A stretch of 64,000 bases of DNA from Methanococci archaeon (GTDB lineage: Archaea; AGJL01; Methanococci; Methanococcales; Methanocaldococcaceae), in the NCBI GenBank assembly GCA_013153845.1, contig JAADDS010000074.1:1-64000 (forward strand), read 5' to 3'. Of this stretch, positions 22,481 to 33,146 are shown one piece after another (positions within the stretch are counted from its first letter, which is position 1; each line of letters starts with the position of its first letter). Made by a program: the position numbers and the translations under genes. The notes under the pieces were generated by a model that was not told the DNA's origin, did not search any database, and worked only from the letters and a program-made list of their open reading frames with translations.

Positions 22481-23134
22481 TTAGTCCAGCAACTCATCTA
22501 CATCGATCTTTTCGGCATTATACAGTTCTTTCGCTCTAATATATAATAATTCATCTTTTTTATCCCCAATTACAACCAAAATTTTTTCAGGTTTATATTT
22601 TTCAATGAATTTTTCAATATTTTTCCTTGCAAGTTCTATTTTTTTCTTTAATCCAACCAATGCGTTTTCTGGAACCCCTATTTTTTTCATATCCTCAATA
22701 TCGAGCATTCCTTCCGTGCAAACAACTTTTAGGTTAGGATTTTTATTTTTAAGTTTTTTAAATAGTTTTTTATTTGAAACAATGTATAATGCATCTTCAT
22801 CTATCTCCTTCTCCTCAATTTCGAATCCAAAGTTTGATAAAACCCTGTTTAAGTGATCTTGGCATTTCATAATTAGTTTACAAAATTCTTTTGATTCTTT
22901 TTCATCTAACTCGTGTTTTGGGGCTTTTTTATATAGGAAATCGTCCGCTTCCAGTAGTAAATAAATTGCTTTTTTAAATTCATTTACATCTATTTTTCCG
23001 GGTTTTGCATCTTTATAAGATATTGTTTTTTTATCTGCCTTCTCAATTTTAATTTTCTCCTTCTTAGATCTTTTTAATCGAGTGATTGTTGATATTCCTT
23101 TCCTTATTAGTTCTTTTGATTGTTCCTCTCTCAT
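22481..23134 (-). CDS. DUF2100-like methanogen protein, function unknown
   Basis: 217 residues, strongly charged (Lys/Glu). It resembles the methanogen-restricted DUF2100 family; no function is known. The last third, [22 protein letters not shown], looks like a Rossmann-type strand and loop, and [20 protein letters not shown] looks like another. It ends 17 bp before the 2-phosphoglycerate kinase start, so the pair is probably one operon. Confidence 0.7.
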   Translation of the reverse strand: MREEQSKELIRKGISTITRLKRSKKEKIKIEKADKKTISYKDAKPGKIDVNEFKKAIYLLLEADDFLYKKAPKHELDEKESKEFCKLIMKCQDHLNRVLSNFGFEIEEKEIDEDALYIVSNKKLFKKLKNKNPNLKVVCTEGMLDIEDMKKIGVPENALVGLKKKIELARKNIEKFIEKYKPEKILVVIGDKKDELLYIRAKELYNAEKIDVDELLD

Positions 23135-23242
23135 TCTCTCACTTCGTTTTACTTTAACGTTTTTTACAGTTTTAACGTTTCTTTCTTTTTTTATTTTTTC
23201 TATTTTTATTCTTATAAATTTTAGATTTTTTAAATTTTTAAG

Positions 23243-24514
23243 TTAATTTTTGGATTTTTTAGCGATTTCTTTCTCTTTTTCGAGTTTTTCCAATTCTTCG
23301 ATTAGCATTGGTAGAAAGACACCAACATCGGTAACTATTCCAAGGGCTTGAGATGTTCCTCTATCCATCAACTTCGTTACAACTGCCGGATTTATATCCA
23401 CGCAGATGGTTTTAACCCATGAGGGGAGGAGATTACCTGTTGCTATTGAGTGTAGCATTGTGGAGAGCATTAAAACCATGTCTTTTCCTTTTAATGTTTC
23501 TCTCATCATTTCTTGGGCTTTAACAACATCTGTAATAACATCTGGTAGTGGGCCATCATCTCTTATACTTCCTGCTAAGACGTAGGGGATGTTGTTTTTT
23601 ACACATTCATACATAACGCCCCTATCAAGTATCCCATCTTCAACCGCCTTTTTTATACTCCCTGCTCTCATAATTGTGTTTATGGCTCTTAAATGATGAC
23701 TATGTCCTCCTGGAACGCTTCGTCCTGTTTTTAAATCCACCCCTAATGATGTTCCATATAGAACACTCTCTATATCGTGTGTCGCTAAGGCATTTCCAGC
23801 AAATAATGCCTGAACATAACCCATTTTTATGAGTTTGGCTAACGCCCAACCAGCTCCTGTATGTATTATTGCTGGGCCGGCAACAACAACGATTCCTCCT
23901 TTTCCTGTTTTTTTATATTTTTCTTTTATTTCATACATCTCTTTTGCAATTTTTCTGATTATGGTTTCTTTTGGTTTTTCTGAGGAGGCGTCTGATTTCA
24001 TAAATTCAAATAGTCCTCCTCCTTCTCTTGGTTTCTCTGGAGGGATAACTCTAACCCCCTTATGACCAACAACTATTAAGTCCCCTTTCTTAACGTTTCT
24101 GATTGTTTTTACCTCAGCTCTCATCTCTTCTGGATAAACAACAATTCCTCCATCCATTTTTTGATTTTCAACTTCTATCCATTTTCCTTTATACCTGATA
24201 AAGGTTTTATGGTTTGTTGTGGAGTAAAATCCTTCTGGAAATACCATATCCTTCTCAGCTGGTTTTAATTCTACATCTTCGATCTCTGGAATTTCAGCCC
24301 CTAAATCCCTCAACTCACTTAATATCTCATCAACATGTCTCTCATCTCTACCTATCACGAGTATTTTTGCATAACTTGGATCTGTTTTTCTCTTTCCGAT
24401 TTCGAATTCTAAGACCTTGTAATCCCCTCCCATGTCTAAGATCTTATCGAAGACCTTTGGAAGTATTAAGCTATCAATTATATGCCCTCTTAATTCGATT
24501 TCTCTCATAAACAT
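23243..24514 (-). CDS. LOR/SDH-family protein (TIGR00300), probable ornithine cyclodeaminase
   Basis: 423 residues. The N-terminal part ([17 protein letters not shown], then [16 protein letters not shown]) is the LOR/SDH conserved domain. The C-terminal part carries the Rossmann-like [20 protein letters not shown] and [19 protein letters not shown]. Archaeal members have been linked to ornithine cyclodeaminase activity, giving proline from ornithine, in methanococci that lack the standard enzyme. The ATG at 24514 has GAGGGAT at the right distance, so the second Met (three codons in) is not used. Confidence 0.75.
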   Translation of the reverse strand: MFMREIELRGHIIDSLILPKVFDKILDMGGDYKVLEFEIGKRKTDPSYAKILVIGRDERHVDEILSELRDLGAEIPEIEDVELKPAEKDMVFPEGFYSTTNHKTFIRYKGKWIEVENQKMDGGIVVYPEEMRAEVKTIRNVKKGDLIVVGHKGVRVIPPEKPREGGGLFEFMKSDASSEKPKETIIRKIAKEMYEIKEKYKKTGKGGIVVVAGPAIIHTGAGWALAKLIKMGYVQALFAGNALATHDIESVLYGTSLGVDLKTGRSVPGGHSHHLRAINTIMRAGSIKKAVEDGILDRGVMYECVKNNIPYVLAGSIRDDGPLPDVITDVVKAQEMMRETLKGKDMVLMLSTMLHSIATGNLLPSWVKTICVDINPAVVTKLMDRGTSQALGIVTDVGVFLPMLIEELEKLEKEKEIAKKSKN

Positions 24515-24743
24515 TAATGATCCCTCTCAAAAAAGTTTTAAGATTTCTGATTTTGTTGTTGTTGGATTTATTTTGTGGAGTTAAAAATGTTAAAAATGGA
24601 TAAAAAGAATCAATAAATACCTTAATGATTTGGTAATATTTAACGATTGTTGTCAAAATCTTTATATAGTATTGTGGTAGTTTTTTATCATTATCTTTGT
24701 TTCAATGACATCCACTAAATCACATGTATAGATAATTAATAAT

Positions 24744-25100
24744 ATGGAAACACAAATATTAATAGTGAAGAGGGATAGTTTGCATACTTTGAAATTCAAA
24801 AAGGATAAGGCAGTAAAAATAAGCGAAGAATTATTTCCTGATGATTTATGTGAGAGATGCGGTAGATGTTGTATTTTACATGCTTACAAAACCGAGGATG
24901 GTGTTAAAGTAATTCACTGTGAACATTTAGATCCTGAAACAAAGCTGTGTAAAGTTTATAAGGATAGGTTTAAACATGGATGTTTAACAGTGATGGAGGG
25001 AATTTTAGCTGGTGTTTTTCCAAAGGACTGTCCTTATGTCAAAAATCTAAAAAATTATGAGGAACCATGGTTTTATAGGCATTTAAGAGATGAAGAATAA
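24744..25100 (+). CDS. YkgJ/UPF0153-type cysteine-cluster protein
   Basis: 118 residues with CERCGRCCILH at about residues 36-46, then CEHLDPETKLCKVY, GCLTV and DCPYV. This is the putative metal- or Fe-S-binding pattern of the YkgJ family. Function is unknown. No good ribosome binding site lies before ATG 24744. A TATA-like TTTATATAG near 24660 makes a short leader plausible. The gene is convergent with the aminotransferase downstream. Confidence 0.75.
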   Translation: METQILIVKRDSLHTLKFKKDKAVKISEELFPDDLCERCGRCCILHAYKTEDGVKVIHCEHLDPETKLCKVYKDRFKHGCLTVMEGILAGVFPKDCPYVKNLKNYEEPWFYRHLRDEE

Positions 25101-25131
25101 GAGAATTAAAAAATAAAAAATAAGATTTTAT

Positions 25132-26427
25132 CTATAATATAAATTCTTCTATTTTTTCAGCTAAGGTATCAAATATCCAGTTGAATTTTTTATCGTCCCT
25201 TTCTAAGAGTGTTATCCTAAATCCGTTGAGTTGAGAGCAGAAAGATGTTAATGGAACTACACAAATTCCCGTTGAGGCCAATAGATAATAAACAAACTTC
25301 TTATCGATGGAAGCGTCTTTTACTTGACTCTCCATAAACTCCTTCAATCTTTTATCATTTATTTTGATTGAATTATCTCCATTTAAATACTTATCTTCAA
25401 ACACAACCGACATGTAGAAAGCTCCATTTGTCTTATTTGCTATAACTCCTTCTAAGTCCTTTAATTTTTTATAAGCTGTGTTTGACCTTTTTTCAAAAAA
25501 CTTATTTCTCTCATTTAGATATTTTTTATAGTTTTTATGCCCCATAATTCTTGGAATAGCCATCTGTGGCAGTGTGGTAGAGCAAACCTCTATTAACTTG
25601 GCTTTGTATATACTGTTTATATATTTTTTAAATTCTTCATCTTTATCAGCATTGTAAACCTCAATCCATCCACATCTTGCCCCCGGCCATGGAATTTCCT
25701 TAGATATTCCTTTTAAGGATAAACCACAAACATCATCTATAACTTCACACAGCAAATGCTGTTTTTTTCCATTATATATTAGATTACAATAAATTTCATC
25801 GCAAATTATGAATAAATCATATTCATTTGCAAGATCTACGATTTCATTAAGTATTTTTTTTGGATAGACAGCTCCTGTCGGATTGTCAGGATTTATAACG
25901 AGAATTCCACTAACTGCTGGGTTATATTTGATCCTCTTTTCTAAATCATCAATATCTGGATACCAGTAGTTTTTAGGGTCTAAGAAGTAAGTTATGGGTG
26001 GAGAACCTGCGTGGGATGCTTCTGCTGAGGAGTGGGTTGAATATGAAGGAGAGGGATTTATCACTCTAACTTGCCTCTTTAATAATCCGTAGATCTTTGC
26101 TATTGCATCTCCTAATCCGTTAAAGAATATAATATCTTCGGCAGTTATTTGAACTCCTCCTCGTTCATTTACCCTCTCTGATAAAAATTCTCTTGTTTCT
26201 GGCAAACCTTTGGTCGGACAGTAAGCGTAGGAATTGTTGTCTCTAACAATCTCTGCTATTATTTCTTTTATCCATTCTGGAATCTCTTCTCCTTTTGCTA
26301 TTGGATCTCCAATGTTTTCCCAAGTTATATTAATCCCAAACTTCTCTACTTTTTTTGCAATATCAACGATCTCTCTTATTTCATAACTCAACTCTTTTGC
26401 TCCTACATCGATTATTGGATTTCTCAT
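25132..26427 (-). CDS. Aspartate/alanine-type aminotransferase (PLP, fold type I)
   Basis: 431 residues of class I/II aminotransferase. Seen: NIGDP-like N-terminal ENIGDPIAKG, SYAYCPTKGLPETREFL, the PLP-binding NPDNPTGAVY and the CDEIYCNLIY segment. The lysine/arginine region is KGISKEIPWPGARCGWIEV. Closest family by memory is the alanine aminotransferase-like group of Methanococcales; the amino donor cannot be told from sequence. Residue stretch near 325-365 is a charged insert before the C-terminal small domain. Confidence 0.82.
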   Translation of the reverse strand: MRNPIIDVGAKELSYEIREIVDIAKKVEKFGINITWENIGDPIAKGEEIPEWIKEIIAEIVRDNNSYAYCPTKGLPETREFLSERVNERGGVQITAEDIIFFNGLGDAIAKIYGLLKRQVRVINPSPSYSTHSSAEASHAGSPPITYFLDPKNYWYPDIDDLEKRIKYNPAVSGILVINPDNPTGAVYPKKILNEIVDLANEYDLFIICDEIYCNLIYNGKKQHLLCEVIDDVCGLSLKGISKEIPWPGARCGWIEVYNADKDEEFKKYINSIYKAKLIEVCSTTLPQMAIPRIMGHKNYKKYLNERNKFFEKRSNTAYKKLKDLEGVIANKTNGAFYMSVVFEDKYLNGDNSIKINDKRLKEFMESQVKDASIDKKFVYYLLASTGICVVPLTSFCSQLNGFRITLLERDDKKFNWIFDTLAEKIEEFIL

Positions 26428-26655
26428 AATTTCATCCCATAAATAGAACTCTATTATTTCAATACTATTAAGTAATTTAGCATATCGTTTGGTAGTATAT
26501 AAAACTTATCATAAAAATAGAACTCTATTTCAGTATTAAAAGCAGGAAATTAAAAATAAACTTAAAAAATAAAAATTAAAAACATCTAAAACAAAAACAT
26601 AAAAATCTTTAAAATAAATGAGATCCGTTAAAAATTATAACTTTAAGGTGAAAAA

Positions 26656-27570
26656 ATGAAGTGTAGGTTTTGCAATAGTCCTTCTTATGTAGAAATCCGT
26701 TATCCCAAAAAAATAAATCTCTGCAAAGAGCATTTTATTGAATATTTTGAAGATAGAGTAAAAAAATCAATAGAAAAATATAAAATGTTAAATAAGGATG
26801 AAAAAATTTTGGTTGCGGTGTCTGGTGGAAAAGATGGACATGTGGCTGCCTGGATCTTAAAGAAACTTGGATATAACATTGAATTGTTTCATATAAATTT
26901 AGGAATTAGAGGATTTTCTGATGAGTCGTTAAGGGCTGTTAAAGCGTTAGCAGAGAAATTAAACACTCCTCTTCACGTTGTTGATTTGAAAGAAATTACT
27001 GGAAAAACAATTGAAGATATTAAAGGAAAAAAATGCTCCATCTGTGGAATAACAAAAAGATATTTGATGAATAAGTTTGGATATGAAAGAGGTTTTGATG
27101 TTATCATTACAGGACATAATTTAGATGATGAGGTCTCTTTTATCTTAAATAACGTTTTAAATTGGAATATAAGGTATTTAGCAAAACATGAGCCAGTTCT
27201 TCCTGCACATGATAAATTTTTAAAGAAGGTTAAAATATTTTTTGAGATAGATGAGTATTTGATTTTAAAATATGCAGAAGCTGAAGAAATTCCTTTTACA
27301 ACTGCAAAATGTAAATTTGCAGAGGGGGCGATAACTTTAAAGCATAGGGCTTACTTAAATGAATTAGAAAAAGAGAGAGCTGGAATAAAATTGCAATTTC
27401 TGTATGGATATATGAAGAATAGGCATTTATTTAAAGTTGAGGAGGAAGATTTTCAATTTAGAGAATGTGAAGTTTGTGGTATGACTTCCGCCGGAAAAAT
27501 TTGCTCATTTTGCAGGGTTTGGAAACTTTACAAGAAAAAAAGAAGAAAGGAAGATAATAAAGTGGAATAA
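26656..27570 (+). CDS. tRNA 2-thiolation enzyme of the TtuA/Ncs6 family
   Basis: 304 residues. An N-terminal zinc finger (CRFC...CKEH), PP-loop [11 protein letters not shown] at about residue 56, [13 protein letters not shown] (cluster cysteines), [10 protein letters not shown] and a C-terminal zinc finger [16 protein letters not shown] define the TIGR00269 group. The enzymes adenylate and thiolate tRNA uridines (U54 in thermophiles, U34 for Ncs6); which one is not decidable here. Several Cys are in the pattern of a 4Fe-4S-dependent thiolase. GGTGAAAAA precedes the ATG. Confidence 0.85.
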   Translation: MKCRFCNSPSYVEIRYPKKINLCKEHFIEYFEDRVKKSIEKYKMLNKDEKILVAVSGGKDGHVAAWILKKLGYNIELFHINLGIRGFSDESLRAVKALAEKLNTPLHVVDLKEITGKTIEDIKGKKCSICGITKRYLMNKFGYERGFDVIITGHNLDDEVSFILNNVLNWNIRYLAKHEPVLPAHDKFLKKVKIFFEIDEYLILKYAEAEEIPFTTAKCKFAEGAITLKHRAYLNELEKERAGIKLQFLYGYMKNRHLFKVEEEDFQFRECEVCGMTSAGKICSFCRVWKLYKKKRRKEDNKVE

Positions 27571-27693
27571 AAAATACAAAAATAAAAATACAGATAAGAA
27601 TAAATAAAAAATACAAGAATGGAGTATAATAATGGATTATTAAGATTTTATTTTATTAAGATTGTAATAAAAACCCTGATGATTTGCTGTTTT

Positions 27694-28377
27694 TCATTTA
27701 AATGCACTCATTAAAGTCCACGCCTCCTTTCCACTTATAAATGCCCTATTAACGAGTCGTTTAAAGATTATCTTGCATAATTCCTTTTTATGTTCTGGAA
27801 TTTTTTCATTTCTATCGATAAATTCATTAAATTTGTTTATTAATAGGTCTTTATCCTTTCTTGATGCCTCTCTCATGTTAATATCTAAAAACGTGTTTCC
27901 AACTCTTGCAGAATAGATCTCGTATAAAATAACAGCAACAGCGTGAGATAAGTTCATTATAGGATAAAGATTAGATGTAGGGATTGAAACAAGGAGATCG
28001 CATTTTTCTAACTCCTCGTTTGTTAGTCCATCATCTTCTCTACCAAAAACAATTCCTACATTACCTTTAACTGTTAATAACTGTGAAGCCAAGTCCTTTG
28101 GAGTTATTGGAACTCTTTTTAGATTTCTATCCCCGCCTCTTGCTCCTGAGGTGGCAACAACAAAATCAAGGTCTTTTATTGCCTCCTCAAAGGTATTATA
28201 AAATTTTGCATTATTTAAAATATCTTTTGCATGAACAGCCATCATATATGCCTCTTTATTTAAAATTTCTTTACTTCCTACAATTCTAAGCTCTTTAAAA
28301 TCAAAATTCATCATAACTCTTGCAATACTTCCTACGTTTCCTCCATACTTGGGATTTACTAACACAACTGAGATCAT
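27694..28377 (-). CDS. trmJ: TrmJ-like tRNA 2'-O-ribose methyltransferase (SpoU class)
   Basis: 227 residues of the SPOUT knot. Signature pieces: LVNPKYGGNVGSIARVMMNF at the N-terminus, GIVFGREDDGLTNEEL (SpoU motif 2) and PTSNLYPIMNLSHAVAVILYEI (motif 3). TrmJ-type enzymes methylate the ribose of nucleotide 32 in tRNA. ATG 28377 is chosen because GGTG stands before it; GTG 28386 and 28383 are part of that site. Confidence 0.88.
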   Translation of the reverse strand: MISVVLVNPKYGGNVGSIARVMMNFDFKELRIVGSKEILNKEAYMMAVHAKDILNNAKFYNTFEEAIKDLDFVVATSGARGGDRNLKRVPITPKDLASQLLTVKGNVGIVFGREDDGLTNEELEKCDLLVSIPTSNLYPIMNLSHAVAVILYEIYSARVGNTFLDINMREASRKDKDLLINKFNEFIDRNEKIPEHKKELCKIIFKRLVNRAFISGKEAWTLMSAFK

Positions 28378-28509
28378 AAACACCACTACTTCTCAATGCA
28401 TCTCTTTATTTTTTATTTAGTTTTATTATTTTTTATCTTAATTTTTTTAATAATTTTTTAATTTTTATAACTTTTCACTAACTTTTAACGTTAATATCCA
28501 TTTTATTAC

Positions 28510-31500
28510 CTATTCTATGCTTAAAATCTCTTCGTGTAGGGCTTTTAACACTTCCAAGTAGTCCACTTCTCCTCTTTCAATTTTATCCATTATCTCTTCT
28601 AAATCCCTTGTCCTCTCTTCAGAAATCAGATGTGGATAATTCTCTATTAGGAAGTTATAGACCTCAATTCCGAGTTTTGTAGGGATTAATTTATTTTTAT
28701 CCTTACTCTTTATTACATATTTTCTATCCAGTAGTTTTTTGATTATTTGAGCATATGTCGATGGTCTTCCAATGCCTCTCTCTTTCATCAGTTTGATAAC
28801 TTCTCCTTCATCATACAGTGGAACTTTTGGAACTTTTATAAGTTTTTTCTCTAACACTTTTAAACTGTTTTTTTCAATTTTTGGAAGTTTTTTCAATTTT
28901 AAAGGATAGAATCTACTCCATCCATCAAACTTTACATCCACATATCCTTCTATTTTTTCATCTAAATCTTTTATATAAATTTCTTCATACTCCAAAATTG
29001 CCTCCCTTGTTTGAGAAGCGATAAATCGTCTAAATATCAAGTCGTATATTTTTATATGGTTTTTTGTTAATTTTATATTATTTTCTCTTAAAAATTCGAT
29101 TAACTCATCAGTGTCCATCGGTTTAGTGGGTCTTATACACTCGTGAGCCCCCTCCATAAAGTAGTCCCTATTTTTAATATAATCTTCTAAGTTGTTAAGC
29201 TTCAAATACTCTCTTGCAACCTTCATCCCATCGATTGAGACCCTTGTAGATGATGTTCGATGATACGTGCAGTTATGTGAGATAATTCCATTAGATATAA
29301 AGTTTTCATTGCATTTAATGCTTAAATCATACACATAACCATCGTAGAAGAGATCTTCCACTTTTTTAACTTTAATGAATATCACGTCGTTGTATATTTT
29401 GACATTTTTATTTTTATTCTTATTTTCAATCACAGTTCTGCAAAATTCCTTTAAATTTTTGGTTTTTGTATATCTAACTATTTTTTCAGTGAAGGTAGTT
29501 AAGAACTCGTTGTCTATAACTAAAAAATATCCATTATGCTCTTGGATCATGGTTAGGATCCCTATTGAGTGAAGATAAATTCCGATCTTCTCTAATATGG
29601 ATTTATTTTTTGAAAATATGGTAATATTAATTTCTTTTCCTCTCCTTAAAAATGTCCCAACTGCATCCAAATAACCGGCAATAAATGCGTTTATATAGTC
29701 CTCTTTTAAAGAGAACAACTCCTCTACTAAATGCTCTTTTTCTGAACCTTGTAAACTTAATCTATCGTTTCCAAATAACAATCCAACATTATACCAAAAT
29801 TCAGGTTCTCTAACATCGTTGAAGTTATCTATCTCAACTATTTTTTTAATTTTTTCAAATATCTTAGAAGGGGAATGTGATCTTCTAATTTTATAGTTAT
29901 AATTAAATGGCATAACAACATAATCCCCTTCTTTTATATTTTTTGCAGGAATCCATTTTAATCTGCCATCTTTTAATGTTAATATATGGTGATCTGGCGT
30001 TGCTTTTATTTCATAATTATTTTGCAGTGTTATCCTTTTAAGATTTCCAGAGAATTTTATTTTCCACAAGCCAATAATCTTATCTTCTGCTATTAACTCC
30101 CTATCAAGATCTAATGATAGCACTTCCCCCTTTTCTCTATTTTTTACTATTTCCTCAATGGTTTTGATCCTTCCATCTCCCAATACAATGTGTGTATCAG
30201 GAGTTAAGCAAAGACCCAACTCGAACAGATCTTGGGCTATGGACATTATTTCATCAGTTCCTATGTGGTATCGTTTTGTTGCTTCTTCCAATAGAGTGTC
30301 TGTTGTAAATGGGGGCATTGGGGGCAGTTCTTTTTCGTAGGTTGTTGTTTCTACGCTGACTTCCTCTTTGTCAAACTCTCCTTCCCATATTTTTCCTATG
30401 TATATATCTCCTTCAAGTTTTAGCGATAAGTATGGAACTTTTATTTTATGTTCGTTATATCTCTCTATTATCCATCCTAAGACAGGTGTTTGAACCCTAC
30501 CGGCTGAGAGGTAGTTTTTGTTAAACACTTCCCAAAGTTTTTGACTTAATCTGAATCCTATCCATCTATCTTCGATTCTTCTGACAATTTGACCTTTAAC
30601 TTTGTTCTCATCCAAAGATAACTCTTCTCCTTTTTTAAATGACTCCACTGCTCGTAATATTGCTCTTTTAGTAATTTCATTAAATCCAACTCGATATATT
30701 TCGCTGTTAAACGGAAGGGCGTTTAATGCAATATCATAACCTATTTTTTCTCCTTCAGTATCAATATCTGTGGCTATAAATAAAGCGTCAACTTCATCTG
30801 CTATTTCCCTAATTATTTCTATATTATCTTTTGCATCGATTATATTTGTTATTTTTTCTCCTTTTTCCATTAATTGTTTTATAACATCCTCTAAATCTTT
30901 TTGATCAGTGAATTGCTCTCCATTCACTTTCTTTATTGATGTATATATTGGAATATATATATTATCTTCTATCTTAACTCCGTAGAATCCTTCTTTCGTA
31001 ACGAGGTCGAATACATGCCCTCCGCTTGCAGTGATTAATAGGTTTAAATCCCCAACACAAACTTCATAAATGTTTCTATTTTTTATTTTTCTAACAGAGG
31101 GTTTTCCGAAAAAGTTTGCAATAGTTCTTGCTTTATTTGGACTTTCAACAACCATAAGCACTGATTTAAGCAGATCTGGGGTCTTTCCAGAACTTCTTCC
31201 AGATTTTATTTTTTTTCTATCTTCATCTATTTTTTTAATTAACTCCCTTATGTCAACTTCATCGATCTTTTTAAACTCACTTTCATACATAAATAACATA
31301 TATTTTCTTAGATATTCAAATATCTCTTTATCATCTACTAAAACTATACTTGCTCCCTTAGTTAATCCGAATTCAGTCATTCTCGAAGTTCTTCCAGAAG
31401 CTTGAATATATGTTTTTACATCAGGAATTAGGATAAAATATTCCCCATTTTCAAGTTTAATTGAGAAATTTTTCATTTTTAACTTTTCTTTTACTATATG

Positions 31501-32811
31501 TCTTATTTCATCTTCTGATTTATTCTCAATATCGATATTTTCTTTCAAAACTCCTTTTTCAATTAATTTGTTAATATATTCTTTTAATTTAATCTTAAAT
31601 TTTGGAATTCCGTAAAACACTGCGTATCTAACTCTTTCAGGCATATCTAAGCCCCTAACTAAAACACCATAGTATGAAGCAACCCCAATTAATATATCTA
31701 CTTCTCCTTTTCTAAACTCTTCAAATCCTTTTTTATCTTTTGAGTAAATCAATTTTGCCTTTATATCATTTTCTAACAAATATTTCTCTATCTCTTCAGC
31801 TTTCTCTACTCCGTAATCGATTGGAACGAACACTAAACCTCCTGAACCAAATATTCTTATATACTCTAAAACCTTCTCTTTCTTAAATTCCTCGTCATAA
31901 ATATCCTCTACATCTCTAAGTTTATTCATTCCAAACCCAATTTCAAAATCTAACAACTCCCTATAAAGTTTAACCTTATCTCCATAACTCTTCCCCGTTG
32001 CTGAGGCAATAATCAAACATCCATGATTTATATTCGAGACCTTTCTTTTTAATTCTTCTCTTTTTTTCAGTGCCTCTTCTATCTTCCCAATTTTTATTAG
32101 ATATATGATTTTGTATGCTTCTTTTATCAGTTCTTCATTAAATCCCAATAATTTCAATGTTTTATCAATATTTTTTGATGCTTTTAACAGTGAATCAACA
32201 TCATCAACAAATACAAAGTCGAATTTATTGTTTATATCATTTTTAGCCAAGTAATTTGATGTAGTTATTAGTAAATTATAATCTCCATTCTCTATTTTCT
32301 CTTTTGCTTCTTTTTTTTCTTTTGTAGACAGATCTGAATGATAAGAGACCACTTTTATATCTAATTTGCATTTTTCAATTAGAGAAAGAATCCGATCATG
32401 GGTTTGTTTCACTAAAAGAGTTGTTGGCAATATAATGTAGCATTTTTTTCCTTTATTGGATAAATATAAACTCATTATTATTCCAAAAAAGCTCTTCCCC
32501 ACACCTGTTGGTGCCACTATTGAAAAACTCTTATTTTTTAACACCCGCTTTGCCCACATCTTTTGAATGCTTAAAAGCTCAAATCCTAAGTTTTTTACAA
32601 ATTCTTCAAATTTTTTGAACTCGTTCCATACTGAACAATATCTATTCAAATTTTTTAAGGTTTTCTCTTTTTTTAAGTTTTTGCATAGTTCTAACTTCTC
32701 TAATTTTTCGTCAATTGGCAGACACTTTTCACAAACCCCAACTTCCAATCTCTCACTTCTTATCTCGTCTTCACAGTTTGGACACATGCCCTTGTAGATT
32801 ATCGGAATCAT
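28510..32811 (-). CDS. rgy: Reverse gyrase precursor with in-frame intein
   Basis: 1433 residues including a 313-residue intein (868-1180), so the extein is 1120 residues, standard for the family. An N-terminal zinc finger (CPNC...CEKC, residues 10-30) leads into a helicase-like half with Walker A APTGVGKS at 100-107, FVDDVDS, and SATGKS. The topoisomerase IA half has the Toprim motifs VVESPNKA (~552) and ATDIDTEGE (~680). The catalytic tyrosine is in TYHRTSSTR at ~1183, one residue past the intein-adjacent Cys. It positively supercoils DNA at high temperature. ATG 32811 has GGTG upstream; the longer start at 32841 lacks one. Confidence 0.97.
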   Translation of the reverse strand: MIPIIYKGMCPNCEDEIRSERLEVGVCEKCLPIDEKLEKLELCKNLKKEKTLKNLNRYCSVWNEFKKFEEFVKNLGFELLSIQKMWAKRVLKNKSFSIVAPTGVGKSFFGIIMSLYLSNKGKKCYIILPTTLLVKQTHDRILSLIEKCKLDIKVVSYHSDLSTKEKKEAKEKIENGDYNLLITTSNYLAKNDINNKFDFVFVDDVDSLLKASKNIDKTLKLLGFNEELIKEAYKIIYLIKIGKIEEALKKREELKRKVSNINHGCLIIASATGKSYGDKVKLYRELLDFEIGFGMNKLRDVEDIYDEEFKKEKVLEYIRIFGSGGLVFVPIDYGVEKAEEIEKYLLENDIKAKLIYSKDKKGFEEFRKGEVDILIGVASYYGVLVRGLDMPERVRYAVFYGIPKFKIKLKEYINKLIEKGVLKENIDIENKSEDEIRHIVKEKLKMKNFSIKLENGEYFILIPDVKTYIQASGRTSRMTEFGLTKGASIVLVDDKEIFEYLRKYMLFMYESEFKKIDEVDIRELIKKIDEDRKKIKSGRSSGKTPDLLKSVLMVVESPNKARTIANFFGKPSVRKIKNRNIYEVCVGDLNLLITASGGHVFDLVTKEGFYGVKIEDNIYIPIYTSIKKVNGEQFTDQKDLEDVIKQLMEKGEKITNIIDAKDNIEIIREIADEVDALFIATDIDTEGEKIGYDIALNALPFNSEIYRVGFNEITKRAILRAVESFKKGEELSLDENKVKGQIVRRIEDRWIGFRLSQKLWEVFNKNYLSAGRVQTPVLGWIIERYNEHKIKVPYLSLKLEGDIYIGKIWEGEFDKEEVSVETTTYEKELPPMPPFTTDTLLEEATKRYHIGTDEIMSIAQDLFELGLCLTPDTHIVLGDGRIKTIEEIVKNREKGEVLSLDLDRELIAEDKIIGLWKIKFSGNLKRITLQNNYEIKATPDHHILTLKDGRLKWIPAKNIKEGDYVVMPFNYNYKIRRSHSPSKIFEKIKKIVEIDNFNDVREPEFWYNVGLLFGNDRLSLQGSEKEHLVEELFSLKEDYINAFIAGYLDAVGTFLRRGKEINITIFSKNKSILEKIGIYLHSIGILTMIQEHNGYFLVIDNEFLTTFTEKIVRYTKTKNLKEFCRTVIENKNKNKNVKIYNDVIFIKVKKVEDLFYDGYVYDLSIKCNENFISNGIISHNCTYHRTSSTRVSIDGMKVAREYLKLNNLEDYIKNRDYFMEGAHECIRPTKPMDTDELIEFLRENNIKLTKNHIKIYDLIFRRFIASQTREAILEYEEIYIKDLDEKIEGYVDVKFDGWSRFYPLKLKKLPKIEKNSLKVLEKKLIKVPKVPLYDEGEVIKLMKERGIGRPSTYAQIIKKLLDRKYVIKSKDKNKLIPTKLGIEVYNFLIENYPHLISEERTRDLEEIMDKIERGEVDYLEVLKALHEEILSIE
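29272..30210 (-). other. Intein in reverse gyrase with degenerate LAGLIDADG endonuclease
   Basis: Begins with Cys in CLTPDTHIVLGDG (splicing block A). It continues with block B TPDHHILTLKDG, an endonuclease remnant, and ends with NGIISHN followed by extein Cys (29269-29271). N-terminal Cys, penultimate His, terminal Asn and +1 Cys are all present, so protein splicing should work. The two endonuclease motifs read VGLLFGND (intein residue ~141) and IAGYLDAVG (~177). The position-8 acids are Asn and Val, and the motifs are only about 35 residues apart. The endonuclease is probably dead and shortened. Insertion site is directly before the catalytic Tyr region. Confidence 0.93.
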
Positions 32812-33146
32812 ACTTAACACCAAAAATATTATTTTAATCATTCTATTTGGTTTATTTGGGTTTAAAAACTTTATTGGTATTTATGGCTGATTAGATCTCG
32901 TTGATTTTTAGCAATATCCGATTCATCAATAAAACTGTATAAAATAATATTTTAAGATATTCATTTCCTTATTTTATTTTTCTTTTTTATTTTTATTTTT
33001 ATATCTTTTTGTGAATCCACTTCATTTTTATCTTTATCATGCTGTTTTTATCATGATCGTTAATGACAAATTATTTATATTATTAACTTGTAAAAAAAAT
33101 TAACATCATAGTAAGTATTATTTTTATTAAATATTACGGTGGTAAT
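32812..33146. other. 335-bp AT-rich region between divergent reverse gyrase and CobN-like genes
   Basis: No ORF or structured RNA recognised. AT-rich TATA-like sequence ATTATTTATATTA near 33070 may serve the CobN-like gene. Otherwise T-rich filler. Confidence 0.55.

Noticed and set aside
31070-31405. 111-residue plus-strand ORF inside reverse gyrase
   Set aside because: Antisense shadow, Phe/Leu/Ser-rich, no ribosome site. The sense frame is clearly the Toprim/helicase junction of reverse gyrase.
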